DNA from: Prochlorococcus sp. AG-409-B13
GTDB lineage: Bacteria; Cyanobacteriota; Cyanobacteriia; PCC-6307; Cyanobiaceae
NCBI GenBank assembly: GCA_003216035.1
Contig: QCJM01000011.1
Span: forward strand, 1-39,961
Reading direction: 5' to 3'
Length of the DNA: 39,961 nt
The notes under the pieces are model-generated. The model was not told where the DNA came from and ran no database searches. It saw only the letters and a program-made list of their open reading frames with translations. Made by a program: the position numbers and the translations under genes. Below, piece after piece: positions 29,323 through 36,460 of this stretch. The stretch's first letter is position 1; every line of letters begins with the position of its first letter.

Positions 29323-30009
29323 ATGCAGCACCTGAACAAAGCATTCATAGAGAAACTCCGTTTTAACAAAGACGGACTTATCCCAGCGATCGCTCAAGAC
29401 TGGCTCGATGGTGCCGTTCTGATGCTGGCCTGGATGAATCGCAGCTCTATTGAACTAACAATTAGCAGCGGAGAGGTCCACTATTGGAGCCGTTCTCGAA
29501 AAGAGATCTGGCATAAAGGAGAAACAAGTGGACATACTCAACTGCTAAAAGGCATTCGTTACGACTGCGATGCGGACGTAATCCTTCTAACCATTAAACA
29601 AACAGGATCCGTTGCATGCCATACAGGCTTAAGAAGCTGTTTCTTCGAGCAAGCAGGAGAACAGCAAACCAATAAAGAAGAACAGCTTTCACTACTACCT
29701 CCCTCAGATGCCTGTAGTGAGCTTTTCAACGTAATCAACCATCGAAAATTTTCTCCAGAACCCAACAGCTATACAAACAATCTTTTTCAAGGTGGTGACA
29801 ATAAAATACTAAAGAAGATTGGAGAAGAAAGTGCAGAGTTTGTCATGGCATGTAAGGACGAAAACAATAGCTCTATAGCCAATGAAGCGGCAGACCTTAT
29901 CTATCACCTGCAAGTTGCCATTGCTCACCATGGTGTCCCGTGGAGAGATGTACTTGAGGTTTTAGAGAGCAGAAAAGGAGCGCCTCGACGCCAAGCGAAC
30001 TCTCAATGA
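29323..30009 (+). CDS. hisIE: Bifunctional phosphoribosyl-AMP cyclohydrolase / phosphoribosyl-ATP pyrophosphatase
   Basis: Second and third steps of histidine synthesis in one 228-residue protein. The HisI part (1 to about 112) has [16 protein letters not shown], the metal-binding DCDAD and [10 protein letters not shown], and [17 protein letters not shown] linker of about 25 residues leads to the HisE part (about 130-220) with [15 protein letters not shown], the [12 protein letters not shown] metal site and RKGAPRR. Both active sites look complete. It is divergent from the QueD-like gene and appears monocistronic. Confidence 0.96.
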   Translation: MQHLNKAFIEKLRFNKDGLIPAIAQDWLDGAVLMLAWMNRSSIELTISSGEVHYWSRSRKEIWHKGETSGHTQLLKGIRYDCDADVILLTIKQTGSVACHTGLRSCFFEQAGEQQTNKEEQLSLLPPSDACSELFNVINHRKFSPEPNSYTNNLFQGGDNKILKKIGEESAEFVMACKDENNSSIANEAADLIYHLQVAIAHHGVPWRDVLEVLESRKGAPRRQANSQ

Positions 30010-30155
30010 GGCATTCCAATATTAATTAGGCCTGAATAATTGAATAAAGAGAAAGTTCTTACCCTTGTTAAGCAAATAACGATACAAAAGTCTTTCTTAG
30101 CAATCAATTTGGGAGTTATTTCTTGTCAATAAAAAATCACCATCCCATGATTAAC

Positions 30156-30647
30156 TTACAAAGTTGGCAAGCCTACCCCTCGCGACATAAATGTTGCGAT
30201 TAAAGGTATCAAAGCAAATCCAATCAGCTCAATATTGAGAATAATGCGAAGTCTTGTCACTAAACTTTCCTTCACAATTGGCAGTTCACCCTTCCTCAAA
30301 GGAAGCACCCAGAGGATATATGTGATAGTGGGGTATAGAGATAACAACCCAACGAATACAAAAAGCCCGACTTTTACCCAAAACAATGGGTTATGTGTAT
30401 AAAAAATACTCCCCTGACCAAAATATAGAACTCTTAAAACTCCACTAATTAACAATGCTAGACCAGCCAAGCCATAGATAACATCTATGGTGACCATCTG
30501 GATGACATCCGCACGATTGAGATCAATCTTTATAAGCTTTCTCTCGAGTGCCAAAGCAGCGAAGCAAAGCATGAAACTCAAATAATGGACGTAGGCTATT
30601 CCAGCACTTTTGGCAAGTTGAGGGACAAGAACCGTTCCCAGAGGCAT
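30156..30647 (-). CDS. DUF2214-family membrane protein
   Basis: A 163-residue integral membrane protein with four hydrophobic helices (about 16-34, 51-75, 87-111 and 133-155). YVHYLSFMLCFAALALERKL and the second-helix segment VIYGLAGLALLISGVLRVLY match the DUF2214 family of proteobacteria and cyanobacteria, which has no known function. A His (YVHY) and a conserved Glu-Arg pair sit near the membrane face. It is divergent from the sigma factor gene, with about 210 bases between starts. Confidence 0.8.
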   Translation of the reverse strand: MPLGTVLVPQLAKSAGIAYVHYLSFMLCFAALALERKLIKIDLNRADVIQMVTIDVIYGLAGLALLISGVLRVLYFGQGSIFYTHNPLFWVKVGLFVFVGLLSLYPTITYILWVLPLRKGELPIVKESLVTRLRIILNIELIGFALIPLIATFMSRGVGLPTL

Positions 30648-30859
30648 GGATTCAAGACGAAACGTTTATGACAGTAGCTACAACAAGATCAATCTCGGGA
30701 AGACCTTAGTGCCAAACGACGCACTTATACAAACAACAAGCAAGGTCACTTTATTCAAAAACTATTCAATAAGAGATAAAAAGCGAATTCCGAACTCTTT
30801 CTTACGCACTAGCAATGCAAACACTTTGGACCTAGGTTCAATATATCTAGGACGTAAAA

Positions 30860-31786
30860 ATGGTGAGTTCATTAAGCGCCTTTCTTGGGGAGATCGGTCG
30901 ACACCAACTCCTAACACCGGAACAAGAACTCACAATGGGGAGAAAAGTTCAGGCCATGTTGGCACTAACTGAACGCTGTCATCTCGCCGGGGGGAAGGGA
31001 CCTGCTTGCGACTATACCGATGCTGAAAAGAGAACTCTAAGAATAGGAGAGAAAGCCAAGGATCAGATGATCACTGCAAACCTAAGGCTTGTAGTGAACT
31101 TGGCAAAGCGTTATCAAGGCAAGGGCCTAGAACTACTTGATCTAATTCAAGAAGGGACTCTTGGCCTTACGAGAGCAGTAGAGAAATATGATCCAACTCG
31201 TGGCCATCGTTTTTCTACTTACGCCTATTGGTGGATTCGTCAAGGACTAAATAGAGCTCTATCTACGCAAAGCAGAACTATTAGAATTCCAGTAAATGTA
31301 AATGAGAAGTTAACCAAACTTCGAGCAGCAAAGTCACGCCTTATGCAGGCGAATGGATTAACTCCATCATCTCAACAATTAGCCAAAGCGATGAGACTTC
31401 CATTGGATGAAGTAGAAGACCTTTTGGCATGTGAACTTAGAAGTATCACCATAAGTCTTCAAGGAGTTGTCAAATCAAAGGCTGATCCATCCGAACTTGT
31501 GGACATCCTTCCTAGCGATGAGACACCGCCTATGGAGCTTGCAGAGTTAGCAGAACGAAGTGCATCAGCTTGGACTTTACTTAATCAAGCCAACCTCACA
31601 CCAAAAGAAAGAACAATCATCACTCTGCGCTTTGGACTTGATGGTTCAAATGAATGGCGAACCTTAGCCGAAGTAGCTCGTCATATGACCTGTAGTCGTG
31701 AATACTGTAGGCAAGTAGTTCAGAGAGCTCTTCGCAAACTGCGCAAGACAGGACTTCAAAATGGACTTGTAGAGACTAATGTCTAA
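30860..31786 (+). CDS. Group 2 RNA polymerase sigma factor (sigma-70 family)
   Basis: Alternative, non-essential-type sigma factor that directs RNA polymerase to housekeeping-like promoters under light or stress changes. It has 308 residues. Region 1.2 (EIGRHQLLTPEQELTMGRKV), region 2 (NLRLVVNLAKRYQGKGLELLDLIQEG, then YAYWWIRQGLNRAL for -10 recognition), region 3 and region 4.2 with the helix-turn-helix TLAEVARHMTCSREYCRQVV are in order. It lacks the long N-terminal region of the primary sigma. The Cys-containing TCSREYC recognition helix replaces the common GVTRERI form, so its -35 preference may differ. The ATG at 30860 follows GGACGTAAAA. Confidence 0.94.
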   Translation: MVSSLSAFLGEIGRHQLLTPEQELTMGRKVQAMLALTERCHLAGGKGPACDYTDAEKRTLRIGEKAKDQMITANLRLVVNLAKRYQGKGLELLDLIQEGTLGLTRAVEKYDPTRGHRFSTYAYWWIRQGLNRALSTQSRTIRIPVNVNEKLTKLRAAKSRLMQANGLTPSSQQLAKAMRLPLDEVEDLLACELRSITISLQGVVKSKADPSELVDILPSDETPPMELAELAERSASAWTLLNQANLTPKERTIITLRFGLDGSNEWRTLAEVARHMTCSREYCRQVVQRALRKLRKTGLQNGLVETNV

Positions 31787-31804
31787 ATATTGAGGGAGAG
31801 TCAT

Positions 31805-31847
31805 CTATTGGAAGAAAATCAAAAAGATTATGGTTTTCTTCCAATAG
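31805..31847. repeat. 14-base perfect inverted repeat after the sigma factor gene
   Basis: CTATTGGAAGAAAA (31805-31818) and TTTTCTTCCAATAG (31834-31847) are exact complements with a 15-base loop. No T-run follows, so it is not a standard terminator for the plus strand. It lies 18 bases after the sigma stop and 48 bases before the YkvA-like start. It could be a weak terminator, an mRNA-stabilising hairpin or an operator. Confidence 0.6.
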
Positions 31848-31895
31848 AAAAGTTTATATCGAGTAAAAATATAAATACAAAGCCTCTACTTACAA

Positions 31896-32261
31896 ATGGC
31901 TAATGAGTACACATCTAAAGAAAACACAGTAGAAGCAGAAGTCTTAGAAAGTACAGTAATTGACGAGGGGGTCCTGCGAAAGGTTTTACTCAAAGCAGGC
32001 AGAGCATTGGCCAAGCCAGCCTTAGAAGCGATGGAAATGATAATTGATCCATCGACGCCACCACAAGCAAGGCTAACAATGCTCGCAGCATTGACTTACC
32101 TATTAATGCCTTTGGATTTTGTCCCGGACCTAATTCCTGTTGCTGGGTTTAGTGATGATCTAGTCGCACTAACTGCAGTCATAAGCTTATGGGGAAACCA
32201 CATCACCCCAGAAATCCGCAATAGAGCAAGTCGCAAACTGGACAAATGGTTCCCACTCTGA
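31896..32261 (+). CDS. YkvA-like DUF1232 protein
   Basis: A 121-residue protein. The DUF1232 core spans about 60-110: ALTYLLMPLDFVPDLIPVAGFSDD is its signature, with a hydrophobic helix broken by the P-x-D-x-x-P-D-x-x-P turn. The first 40 residues are charged and probably flexible. The family function is unknown; members are usually small membrane-associated proteins. Its stop overlaps the start of the next gene as TGATG. Confidence 0.85.
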   Translation: MANEYTSKENTVEAEVLESTVIDEGVLRKVLLKAGRALAKPALEAMEMIIDPSTPPQARLTMLAALTYLLMPLDFVPDLIPVAGFSDDLVALTAVISLWGNHITPEIRNRASRKLDKWFPL

Positions 32262-32581
32262 TGCAAATGTCCCCTTGGTCACCTCAAGTAGAGGAAGAAC
32301 TAGGCCTTCTTCTCAAGGACTGGCTCAAACAACATGGACGCACTCAAGCGGATCTTCGACATAGCCTTAAAGCAGCATCTTCTCGCATGCCTGCATTGCT
32401 TGAAGTCTTAAAGCAAGAGTTTTCGCAAGGAGGCTTGCCTAATATTGCTTCGAGACTCTGCAAAATCGAAGAGGCTTGGTCAAGCAATAATCCAATCAAT
32501 TCAGAAGGAATCCAAATTGCAGACCCATTTGGGCAACTAGACCTTTTGTTAGAAGAAATCCGTGAAGACTGTGAAAACTAA
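32261..32581 (+). CDS. Conserved-looking cyanobacterial hypothetical protein
   Basis: A 106-residue soluble, mainly helical protein. I chose the ATG at 32261 because it overlaps the preceding stop as TGATG; five more codons are open upstream. Features: EEELGLLLKDWLKQHGRTQADLRHSL, which begins somewhat like a helix-turn-helix (a QHGRTQADLR turn), and an acidic C-terminus (DLLLEEIREDCEN). The resemblance to a DNA-binding fold is weak. Translational coupling with the YkvA-like gene suggests joint expression. Confidence 0.62.
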   Translation: MQMSPWSPQVEEELGLLLKDWLKQHGRTQADLRHSLKAASSRMPALLEVLKQEFSQGGLPNIASRLCKIEEAWSSNNPINSEGIQIADPFGQLDLLLEEIREDCEN

Positions 32582-32609
32582 TTTGTTATGACTATAAAAA
32601 CCAGGAATC

Positions 32610-33140
32610 TCAACCTTCCTCAATCCAGAACAAAGCAAGCCAAGCACTACCTGGAGAAGGATCTGTCTTTTCCAACCTGTGAAGGCTATGAGGAGCCAAA
32701 TAAAAATGGTCACCTACATTTAGTTCAACCATAGAGTCAGAGTCCTTTAATCTCAAAAGTAGGCTGCCTCGCAGGATCAACATCCATTCATGCTCCTTAA
32801 ATTCATCCCAACGATTGTGATAACAGGCTGAATTACAAGAACTGATCAGTTCCAGCCTCCAATGAGAGCTTTCTTGAATTAAATACTTGTCTTGTTGGCC
32901 ATCTAAAGGGATAGGTCTACCTAACAAGTTTTCTTCAGTTAATTGCCTCAGTTCATAATCAGCCTCACCCCAACGCCTACCTATCTCATATCCCCAAGAC
33001 CTGGCCAAGCTAACAACCTGATTATGGTCTTCGCAAGCTGCCAACAAATCTCTACGATCATCGAAATGGTTTAGCGAATTCACCATTTGCTGAAGCTGCT
33101 CAACCTTATATAAGAATTTCTTCAAATCTTCTTTAGCCAT
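32610..33140 (-). CDS. Nif11-cupin fusion protein
   Basis: A 176-residue protein with two domains. Residues 1-55 resemble the Nif11 family: EDLKKFLYKVEQLQQMV, then a helix and NQVVSLARSWGYEI, the usual V-x-x-A-x-x-x-G-[FY] end. Residues 95-175 form a single cupin barrel, with FKEHEWMLILRGSLLLRL (motif 1, His117 and Glu118) and NVGDHFYLAPHSLHRLE (motif 2, His145, His151 and His154). A short linker contains PIPLDGQQ. The cupin suggests metal or small-ligand binding. AGGAGG lies eight bases before the ATG, so translation is probably strong. It converges with the preceding plus-strand gene and diverges from the cytochrome gene. Confidence 0.72.
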   Translation of the reverse strand: MAKEDLKKFLYKVEQLQQMVNSLNHFDDRRDLLAACEDHNQVVSLARSWGYEIGRRWGEADYELRQLTEENLLGRPIPLDGQQDKYLIQESSHWRLELISSCNSACYHNRWDEFKEHEWMLILRGSLLLRLKDSDSMVELNVGDHFYLAPHSLHRLEKTDPSPGSAWLALFWIEEG

Positions 33141-33475
33141 CCTTCATCCCTCCTTAACCACTTCCCCATCATTTTGAGTCATAGTGCAGAAGATAACCTT
33201 CAAAAACGGTGAAAACAAATTTATAGCTTTTCTCTAAAGCAATGAAACCGAATACGTCTCATAAATATTCAGATCATCATAAGTAGTAATTTCGATCCAA
33301 AGAATCTTTTTTTAGAAACTTTGACATGGCATGACGAAGAGATGGTCTTTTTTCAAGAAAACTATCTCCTTAGGGACTCTATTGACTTAACCCATGGCTA
33401 ATCTCTAAAGAGTTGCCGAGCTATCAACCTGCTCTCAAGATCGCTTTAACCAATCTCTCTTGATCTAGGTTTTTT
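33141..33475. other. Gene-free region between the Nif11-cupin gene and the cytochrome gene
   Basis: 335 bases between two divergent genes, so it should hold both promoters. I see no coding frame above about 15 codons, no tRNA and no perfect long hairpin. Two imperfect inverted repeats near 33340-33370 (GAGATGGTC... and ...ACTATCTC) are weak. Long upstream regions often go with regulated genes, here perhaps copper- or light-controlled, but nothing in the bases identifies a regulator. Confidence 0.5.
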
Positions 33476-33853
33476 ATGGAAAGCCCTCAACACTTTCTTC
33501 AAGTAATAAGTAAGCTCATCTACCAAGTTTTTTTTCTAGGAGCCCTTGTCACAATAATTTTTGCCTTTCCTGTTCTCACTTCAGCAATTGAATCCAGTAA
33601 CGGGAAGGATCTTTTCATACAACATTGCTCTGGTTGTCACCTCAATGGTGGAAATATCATTCGAAGAGGTAAAAACCTAAAGCTTGCAGCATTAAAACGT
33701 AGCGGGCTAGATAATCCCGAAGCGATAGCAGAAATTGCTCGTATTGGGATAGGAAGTATGAGTGGATATGAAGAAGTTCTTGGTAAAGGAGGAGATCAAG
33801 TCGTTGCAAATTGGATATGGAAACAAGCTCAGAACGCTTGGACCCAAGGATAA
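33476..33853 (+). CDS. Cytochrome c6-like lumenal/periplasmic cytochrome
   Basis: A 125-residue class I c-type cytochrome. An N-terminal membrane or signal segment (about 13-37, SKLIYQVFFLGALVTIIFAFP) leads to a possible cleavage site near TSA-IE. The haem site is CSGCH (Cys51, Cys54, His55) and the distal ligand is probably Met95 in IGIGSMSGY. NGKDLFIQHCSGCH and GKNLKLAALKRSGLDNPEAI follow cytochrome c6 closely. The sequence is more divergent than a standard PetJ, so it may be a c6B/c6C-type variant. The 3' end overlaps the convergent YciI-like gene by 25 bases. Confidence 0.85.
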   Translation: MESPQHFLQVISKLIYQVFFLGALVTIIFAFPVLTSAIESSNGKDLFIQHCSGCHLNGGNIIRRGKNLKLAALKRSGLDNPEAIAEIARIGIGSMSGYEEVLGKGGDQVVANWIWKQAQNAWTQG

Positions 33854-34104
33854 ATCTCTAAGGCTGTCCAAATCCCCTCCTTCCAATAAACGTCTTCTTC
33901 TAGAAGAGTCTTAACAGCATCCATACTAGTGGCTTCAAAAATACCAAAAACATGAGTACTACATTTAGTTGGGCCGAGGGTGATCAGTAACCCTTTTTCT
34001 TTCAAAATAGCCAGCCGTTTGAGGTGCTCTTCACGAAAAGGTGATCGCTTTTCAAGCGCGTTTTCGCAGTAAGTCCCCCAAAGAACAAATCGCTCCTTAC
34101 CCAT
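33829..34104 (-). CDS. YciI-like protein
   Basis: A 91-residue protein of the YciI fold. Signatures: EEHLKRLAILKEKGLLITLGP (His27 and the GP turn, about 25-45), then FGIFEATSMDAVKTLLEED and the closing YWKEGIWTALEIYPW. The His27 and Asp71 pair fits the putative active site. Members have proposed roles in degrading small aromatic or halogenated compounds, but their true role is usually unknown. The start ATG at 34104 diverges from cyAbrB. Its tail overlaps the cytochrome gene. Confidence 0.82.
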   Translation of the reverse strand: MGKERFVLWGTYCENALEKRSPFREEHLKRLAILKEKGLLITLGPTKCSTHVFGIFEATSMDAVKTLLEEDVYWKEGIWTALEIYPWVQAF

Positions 34105-34199
34105 AGCTTTTCACTCATCGTGAAATATTTACCTGGAAATAATTGCACAAAGGGATAGAAAAAGGCTATGTTTATTTGTAGATCTCTCTAATACTGATC

Positions 34200-34571
34200 A
34201 TGCTAACTGGTAGCGACCTGCTCACCAAAGTCAAAGAACTAGGTGATGTCAGCAAATCGGATCTTGTTCGTGCTTGTGGATATGTCTCCACAAAGAAGGA
34301 TGGTGGCGAACGTCTTAACTTCACAGCTTTCTACGAATCACTCCTTGAAGCCAAAGGTGTAAGCCTAGGAGCTACAGGAGTTGCGGGTATAGGCAAAGGA
34401 GGCAGGAAACTTAGCTATGTTGCAACTGTTCAAGGTAATGGCAATCTTTTGATTGGCAAAGCATACACAGCACTACTTGACCTCAAATCAGGAGATGAAT
34501 TTGAGATCAAGTTAGGTCGCAAGCAAATCAGGCTAGTTCCAGCTGGCACTAGCGATGATGACGACGACTAA
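34200..34571 (+). CDS. cyAbrB-type transcriptional regulator
   Basis: A 123-residue cyanobacterial AbrB-like DNA-binding protein. The N-terminal segment SDLLTKVKELGDVSKSDLVRACGYVS is characteristic of cyAbrB. The C-terminal half (about 77-115) contains the swapped-hairpin strand pattern GNLLIGKAYTALLDL and GDEFEIKLGRKQIRLVP, then an acidic DDDDD tail. In cyanobacteria these proteins regulate carbon-nitrogen balance and other global genes. It is followed by a clear terminator and probably monocistronic. Confidence 0.92.
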   Translation: MLTGSDLLTKVKELGDVSKSDLVRACGYVSTKKDGGERLNFTAFYESLLEAKGVSLGATGVAGIGKGGRKLSYVATVQGNGNLLIGKAYTALLDLKSGDEFEIKLGRKQIRLVPAGTSDDDDD

Positions 34572-34623
34572 TTAATTTCTTTACCTTGGCTAGGTACCTC
34601 AAGACCAATTAAATACACCAACA

Positions 34624-34661
34624 TAAAAAAAACCCTGGATTAATTCCAGGTTTTTTTTTAT
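34624..34661. terminator. Terminator after cyAbrB, possibly bidirectional
   Basis: CCTGGA (34634-34639) pairs with TCCAGG (34645-34650) across a five-base loop, followed by a run of nine T (34651-34659). An A-run lies on the other side, so it may also serve the minus-strand trpA transcript that ends at 34705. One extra C on the left arm is unpaired. Confidence 0.85.
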
Positions 34662-34704
34662 TGCACTTTTAGGAATAACAAAGTCTGCCTAAAGGAATTC
34701 ACCC

Positions 34705-35544
34705 TTAGCTCACAGCTTGACGAAGCTTTTTGCAAAAAAGGCCGGCTTCATTAACTGCACTTCCATCCTCTGCATTAGCAATGCGCTTAACAAGTGCACT
34801 CCCAACAATCGCTCCATCAGCACCCCACCGACGAACCTGATGAACTTGCTCAGGACCAGAAATTCCAAAACCAACTGCTACTGGACTTGAGCAAGATTCT
34901 TTCAACTGTTTAACCAGATCCTTCACACGGTCCTGAATGACTAATCTCTCACCCGTAACACCTGTAACACTCACCAGGTAAGTAAACCCTTTACTACTTT
35001 GTGCAATCCTTTCCATTCGCTCTTTAGGAGTAGTTGGGGCAACTAGTAGAACCAAATCAAGTCCACGAGCTGATGCTAATGGTGATAGTAATTCTGCTTC
35101 CTCAAGAGGAAGATCTGGAACAACTATGCCAGCACCACCTGCTTCCGAAACCTCATAACAGAAGCGCTCCATGCCCCAGTTAAGCAACGGATTGCTATAC
35201 GTGAAAACAATAATAGGAATTGATATTTTGCCTCGCAAACCAGATAACATTTCAAGAACTCGCTTAGGAGTAGTACCCGATTTAAGTGCTCGAGCTGCTG
35301 CTGCCTGAATAACTGGACCATCAGCGAGAGGATCACTGTATGGAATTCCTAGTTCAATTATGTCTGCACCATTTTCTTGAAGACATAGCAAGATTTCAGC
35401 AGTGGTGGTTAGATCCGGATCCCCAGCCATGAGGAAAGGCATTAATGCAATACGTCCCTCCTTCTTTATTTGAGAAAACTGCTCACTAATAATGGATCTT
35501 TTACAAGATTCAGTCTCAGAAGAGTCTGTCTTAGAAGTCATCAA
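34705..35544 (-). CDS. trpA: Tryptophan synthase alpha subunit
   Basis: Cleaves indole-3-glycerol phosphate to indole and glyceraldehyde 3-phosphate, in complex with TrpB. It has 279 residues. The catalytic Glu64 is in [17 protein letters not shown] and Asp75 follows. Other conserved blocks are the MAGDPD segment, [10 protein letters not shown] and the phosphate-binding [11 protein letters not shown] and [10 protein letters not shown]. The N-terminal 15-20 residues are extra and hydrophilic, so the true start might be slightly later. It comes last in ndhL-DUF3007-trpA; trpB is not in the window. Confidence 0.96.
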   Translation of the reverse strand: MMTSKTDSSETESCKRSIISEQFSQIKKEGRIALMPFLMAGDPDLTTTAEILLCLQENGADIIELGIPYSDPLADGPVIQAAAARALKSGTTPKRVLEMLSGLRGKISIPIIVFTYSNPLLNWGMERFCYEVSEAGGAGIVVPDLPLEEAELLSPLASARGLDLVLLVAPTTPKERMERIAQSSKGFTYLVSVTGVTGERLVIQDRVKDLVKQLKESCSSPVAVGFGISGPEQVHQVRRWGADGAIVGSALVKRIANAEDGSAVNEAGLFCKKLRQAVS

Positions 35545-35590
35545 GCAAAAATAGAATAGACAAGTTCTAAAGAACTTATAAATCAGATGG

Positions 35591-35947
35591 TCAGTTTTGG
35601 GTGCTTTGCTCAGCCTCTAGCTCTTTCAATAAGAGACTCTGCTCCTCTTCAGATAAAGAGTCAAAGCGTGCCTGCAGTTCAGCATTAGTTAATTCCTCAT
35701 AAGCTTGCCTATAACGTTTACGTTGCTCCATAAAGGTCATCTTACCGGTCACTACACGAAGGAGATACGAACCGGTCCATCCAATCACAATTGCTACGAG
35801 CAGAGCCTCTGATGCGATCCCGGCAGAAGTTGTGTCCAACCCAATAAAGCTAAAAACACCATAAGCAATCGCACCAAGCCCAAAAATTAAAAAGCCAAGT
35901 TGAAAAACCTTTGCACGTGTCAATTGCTCAGACCTCTCCCTGACCAT
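35591..35947 (-). CDS. DUF3007-family membrane protein
   Basis: A 118-residue protein with two helices (about 14-37 and 42-66), then a charged coiled-coil-like tail ([20 protein letters not shown]). This matches DUF3007, found next to ndhL in many cyanobacteria. The function is unknown; a link with NDH-1 or the thylakoid is inferred only from context. The ATG at 35947 overlaps ndhL by 20 bases and lacks a ribosome site. A TTG at 35923 has GAGAGG about nine bases upstream and lies after the ndhL stop, so it is an alternative start. Confidence 0.82.
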   Translation of the reverse strand: MVRERSEQLTRAKVFQLGFLIFGLGAIAYGVFSFIGLDTTSAGIASEALLVAIVIGWTGSYLLRVVTGKMTFMEQRKRYRQAYEELTNAELQARFDSLSEEEQSLLLKELEAEQSTQN

Positions 35948-36149
35948 TTAAACGAAGGTTGAGAAAGGGAGCGAACAAAATTAAACCAGGAAAGAATAAG
36001 AACACAAGACCGTAGATGCCTAATCTCTCGTACTTGCCCATAATGTACCAGCGTTTATTCATCCAAAAGAATAGAAACAGTGGTACAACAACTAAATAAA
36101 GGAAGCCCATCACTGCATAGGCACCTAACACAATCAGGGAGTTGTTCAT
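35928..36149 (-). CDS. ndhL: NDH-1 complex subunit L
   Basis: A 73-residue membrane subunit of cyanobacterial and chloroplast-type NDH-1, used in cyclic electron flow and CO2-responsive functions. It has two helices (about 4-29 and 44-64) around a basic loop ([14 protein letters not shown]), the NdhL pattern. [20 protein letters not shown] and [20 protein letters not shown] are characteristic. It is the first gene of the run with the DUF3007 protein and trpA. It diverges from tRNA-Leu with about 90 bases between. Confidence 0.92.
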   Translation of the reverse strand: MNNSLIVLGAYAVMGFLYLVVVPLFLFFWMNKRWYIMGKYERLGIYGLVFLFFPGLILFAPFLNLRLNGQGEV

Positions 36150-36182
36150 GATCTAGCTATCTAGAGCCTGTATAGACACTAT

Positions 36183-36210
36183 TGGAAAACTACTTGTTGA
36201 AATCTAAGAT
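36183..36210 (+). promoter_or_regulatory. Putative promoter of tRNA-Leu
   Basis: TTGGAA (36183-36188) and TAAGAT (36205-36210) are 16 bases apart and about 30 bases before the tRNA. This spacing fits a sigma-70 promoter with a short leader. The match is not perfect and the region also serves ndhL on the other strand. Confidence 0.35.
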
Positions 36211-36239
36211 GCCAAGAAGGGCATTAGCCCACCTTTCAA

Positions 36240-36325
36240 GGGAGCATGGCGGAATTGGTAGACGCAGCGGACTTAAAATCCGTAGGCCGTAAAAGGCTGT
36301 GGGGGTTCAAGTCCCCCTGCTCCCA
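36240..36325 (+). tRNA. trnL: tRNA-Leu(UAA)
   Basis: An 86-base tRNA. The acceptor GGGAGCA (36240-36246) pairs with TGCTCCC (36318-36324), and A36325 is the discriminator. The D-arm contains GGTAGACGC. The anticodon TAA is at 36274-36276 in the loop CTTAAAA. The long variable arm (about 36283-36300) is typical of leucine, and the T-arm GGGGGTTCAAGTCCCCC is perfect. No CCA is encoded. The anticodon loop is unbroken, so the group I intron found at this gene in many other cyanobacteria is absent. Confidence 0.98.
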
Positions 36326-36460
36326 TTAGAGAAAACGAGCATCAAACAACAATTTCTCTTAATTGCCAGTGTTGCCAATACAAGAAATAAATTTAGGGAA
36401 ATAAACCACAAAGTTAAGTGAAATGACTTCTTCTATTTCCTTTAACCAACAAAAAAGCTT

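Noticed and set aside
30646-30972. 108-codon plus-strand frame across the sigma factor start
   Set aside because: It overlaps 113 bases of the sigma gene in another frame, begins inside the divergent promoter region and has no recognisable domain.
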